This document shows, piece after piece, positions 63,960-64,000 of a stretch of DNA of 64,000 nt. The translations under genes were made by a program, and so were the position numbers. Position 1 is the first letter of the stretch. Each line of letters opens with the position of its first letter. Source of the DNA: Microbacterium sp. XT11 (GTDB lineage: Bacteria; Actinomycetota; Actinomycetes; Actinomycetales; Microbacteriaceae); assembly GCF_001513675.1 (NCBI RefSeq), contig NZ_CP013859.1, positions 1,985,081 through 2,049,080 on the forward strand, in the 5' to 3' direction. A model generated the notes under the pieces. That model searched no databases. It had not been told where the DNA came from and was given only the letters and a program-made list of their open reading frames with translations.

Positions 63960-64000
63960 TCAGGCGTGCAGCGCTTCGTTGAGCGTGACGCCCACACCGG
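63960..64000 (-). CDS. C-terminal end of an unidentified gene
   Basis: On the minus strand one frame reads GVGVTLNEALHA and then TGA at 63960-63962. The residue mix looks like a real C-terminus, but only 12 codons are inside the window. Family unknown. Confidence 0.4.
   Translation of the reverse strand, partial: GVGVTLNEALHA

Overview
The window is 64 kb of high-GC DNA. Gene content and style point to an actinobacterium, most likely Microbacteriaceae and probably a Microbacterium. The pointers are NrtR-controlled nadABC, an fdxA-dapC pair, a Dps with a basic tail, C-glycoside deglycosidase genes, GTG starts, many 4-nt ATGA/GTGA overlaps and several apparently leaderless promoters. This assignment is inferred from gene content, not from a marker gene. 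I see no rRNA, tRNA, CRISPR array, transposase or phage gene.

Region 1 (1-16.2 kb) is the accessory and most interesting part: a catabolic island that reads as a C-glycoside pathway. A leftward operon encodes a ROK repressor, a C-glycoside deglycosidase beta subunit, a TIM-barrel partner (probable alpha subunit) and a second TIM-barrel isomerase cut by the window edge. Divergent from it run a Gfo/Idh/MocA oxidoreductase and an unrecognised 246-aa protein. An aromatic ring-opening operon follows: extradiol dioxygenase, FAH hydrolase, cyclase-family hydrolase, FAD monooxygenase, ACMSD-like amidohydrolase and a second FAH protein. An MFS transporter, a GMC oxidase resembling the sugar 3-oxidases that prime C-glycosides for cleavage, and a convergent PobA-like hydroxylase complete it. 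Together they could oxidise the sugar, break the C-C bond, salvage the keto sugar and open the aglycone ring.

Region 2 (16.2-29 kb) is a mixed housekeeping and stress region. It holds a LysM lipoprotein, a VOC protein divergent from a WYL regulator, a ribbon-helix-helix protein coupled to an unknown protein, and an alpha/beta-hydrolase fold without its nucleophile. An ECF sigma/anti-sigma pair is broken by two G-run frameshifts and is followed by a shortened lipoprotein. A cysteine-free HesB-like protein, Dps, a 51-aa Cys peptide, a DHA2 exporter and an ABC exporter complete the region.

Region 3 (29-36.4 kb) holds an SDR, a glycosyltransferase and the leftward nrtR-nadA-nadB-nadC-cysteine desulfurase operon for de novo NAD synthesis. 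Region 4 (36.4-53.6 kb) has two peptide-family ABC importers on either side of a riboswitch-controlled glycine cleavage operon (gcvTHP). A PH-domain membrane protein and a CPBP protease follow.

Region 5 (53.7-64 kb) is mostly core: typA, a secreted transglycosylase-like protein, a cupin regulator with azlCD, fdxA-dapC, citrate synthase, a repeat-rich intergenic stretch and a DEAD-box RNA helicase. The last bases hold the end of an unidentified leftward gene.
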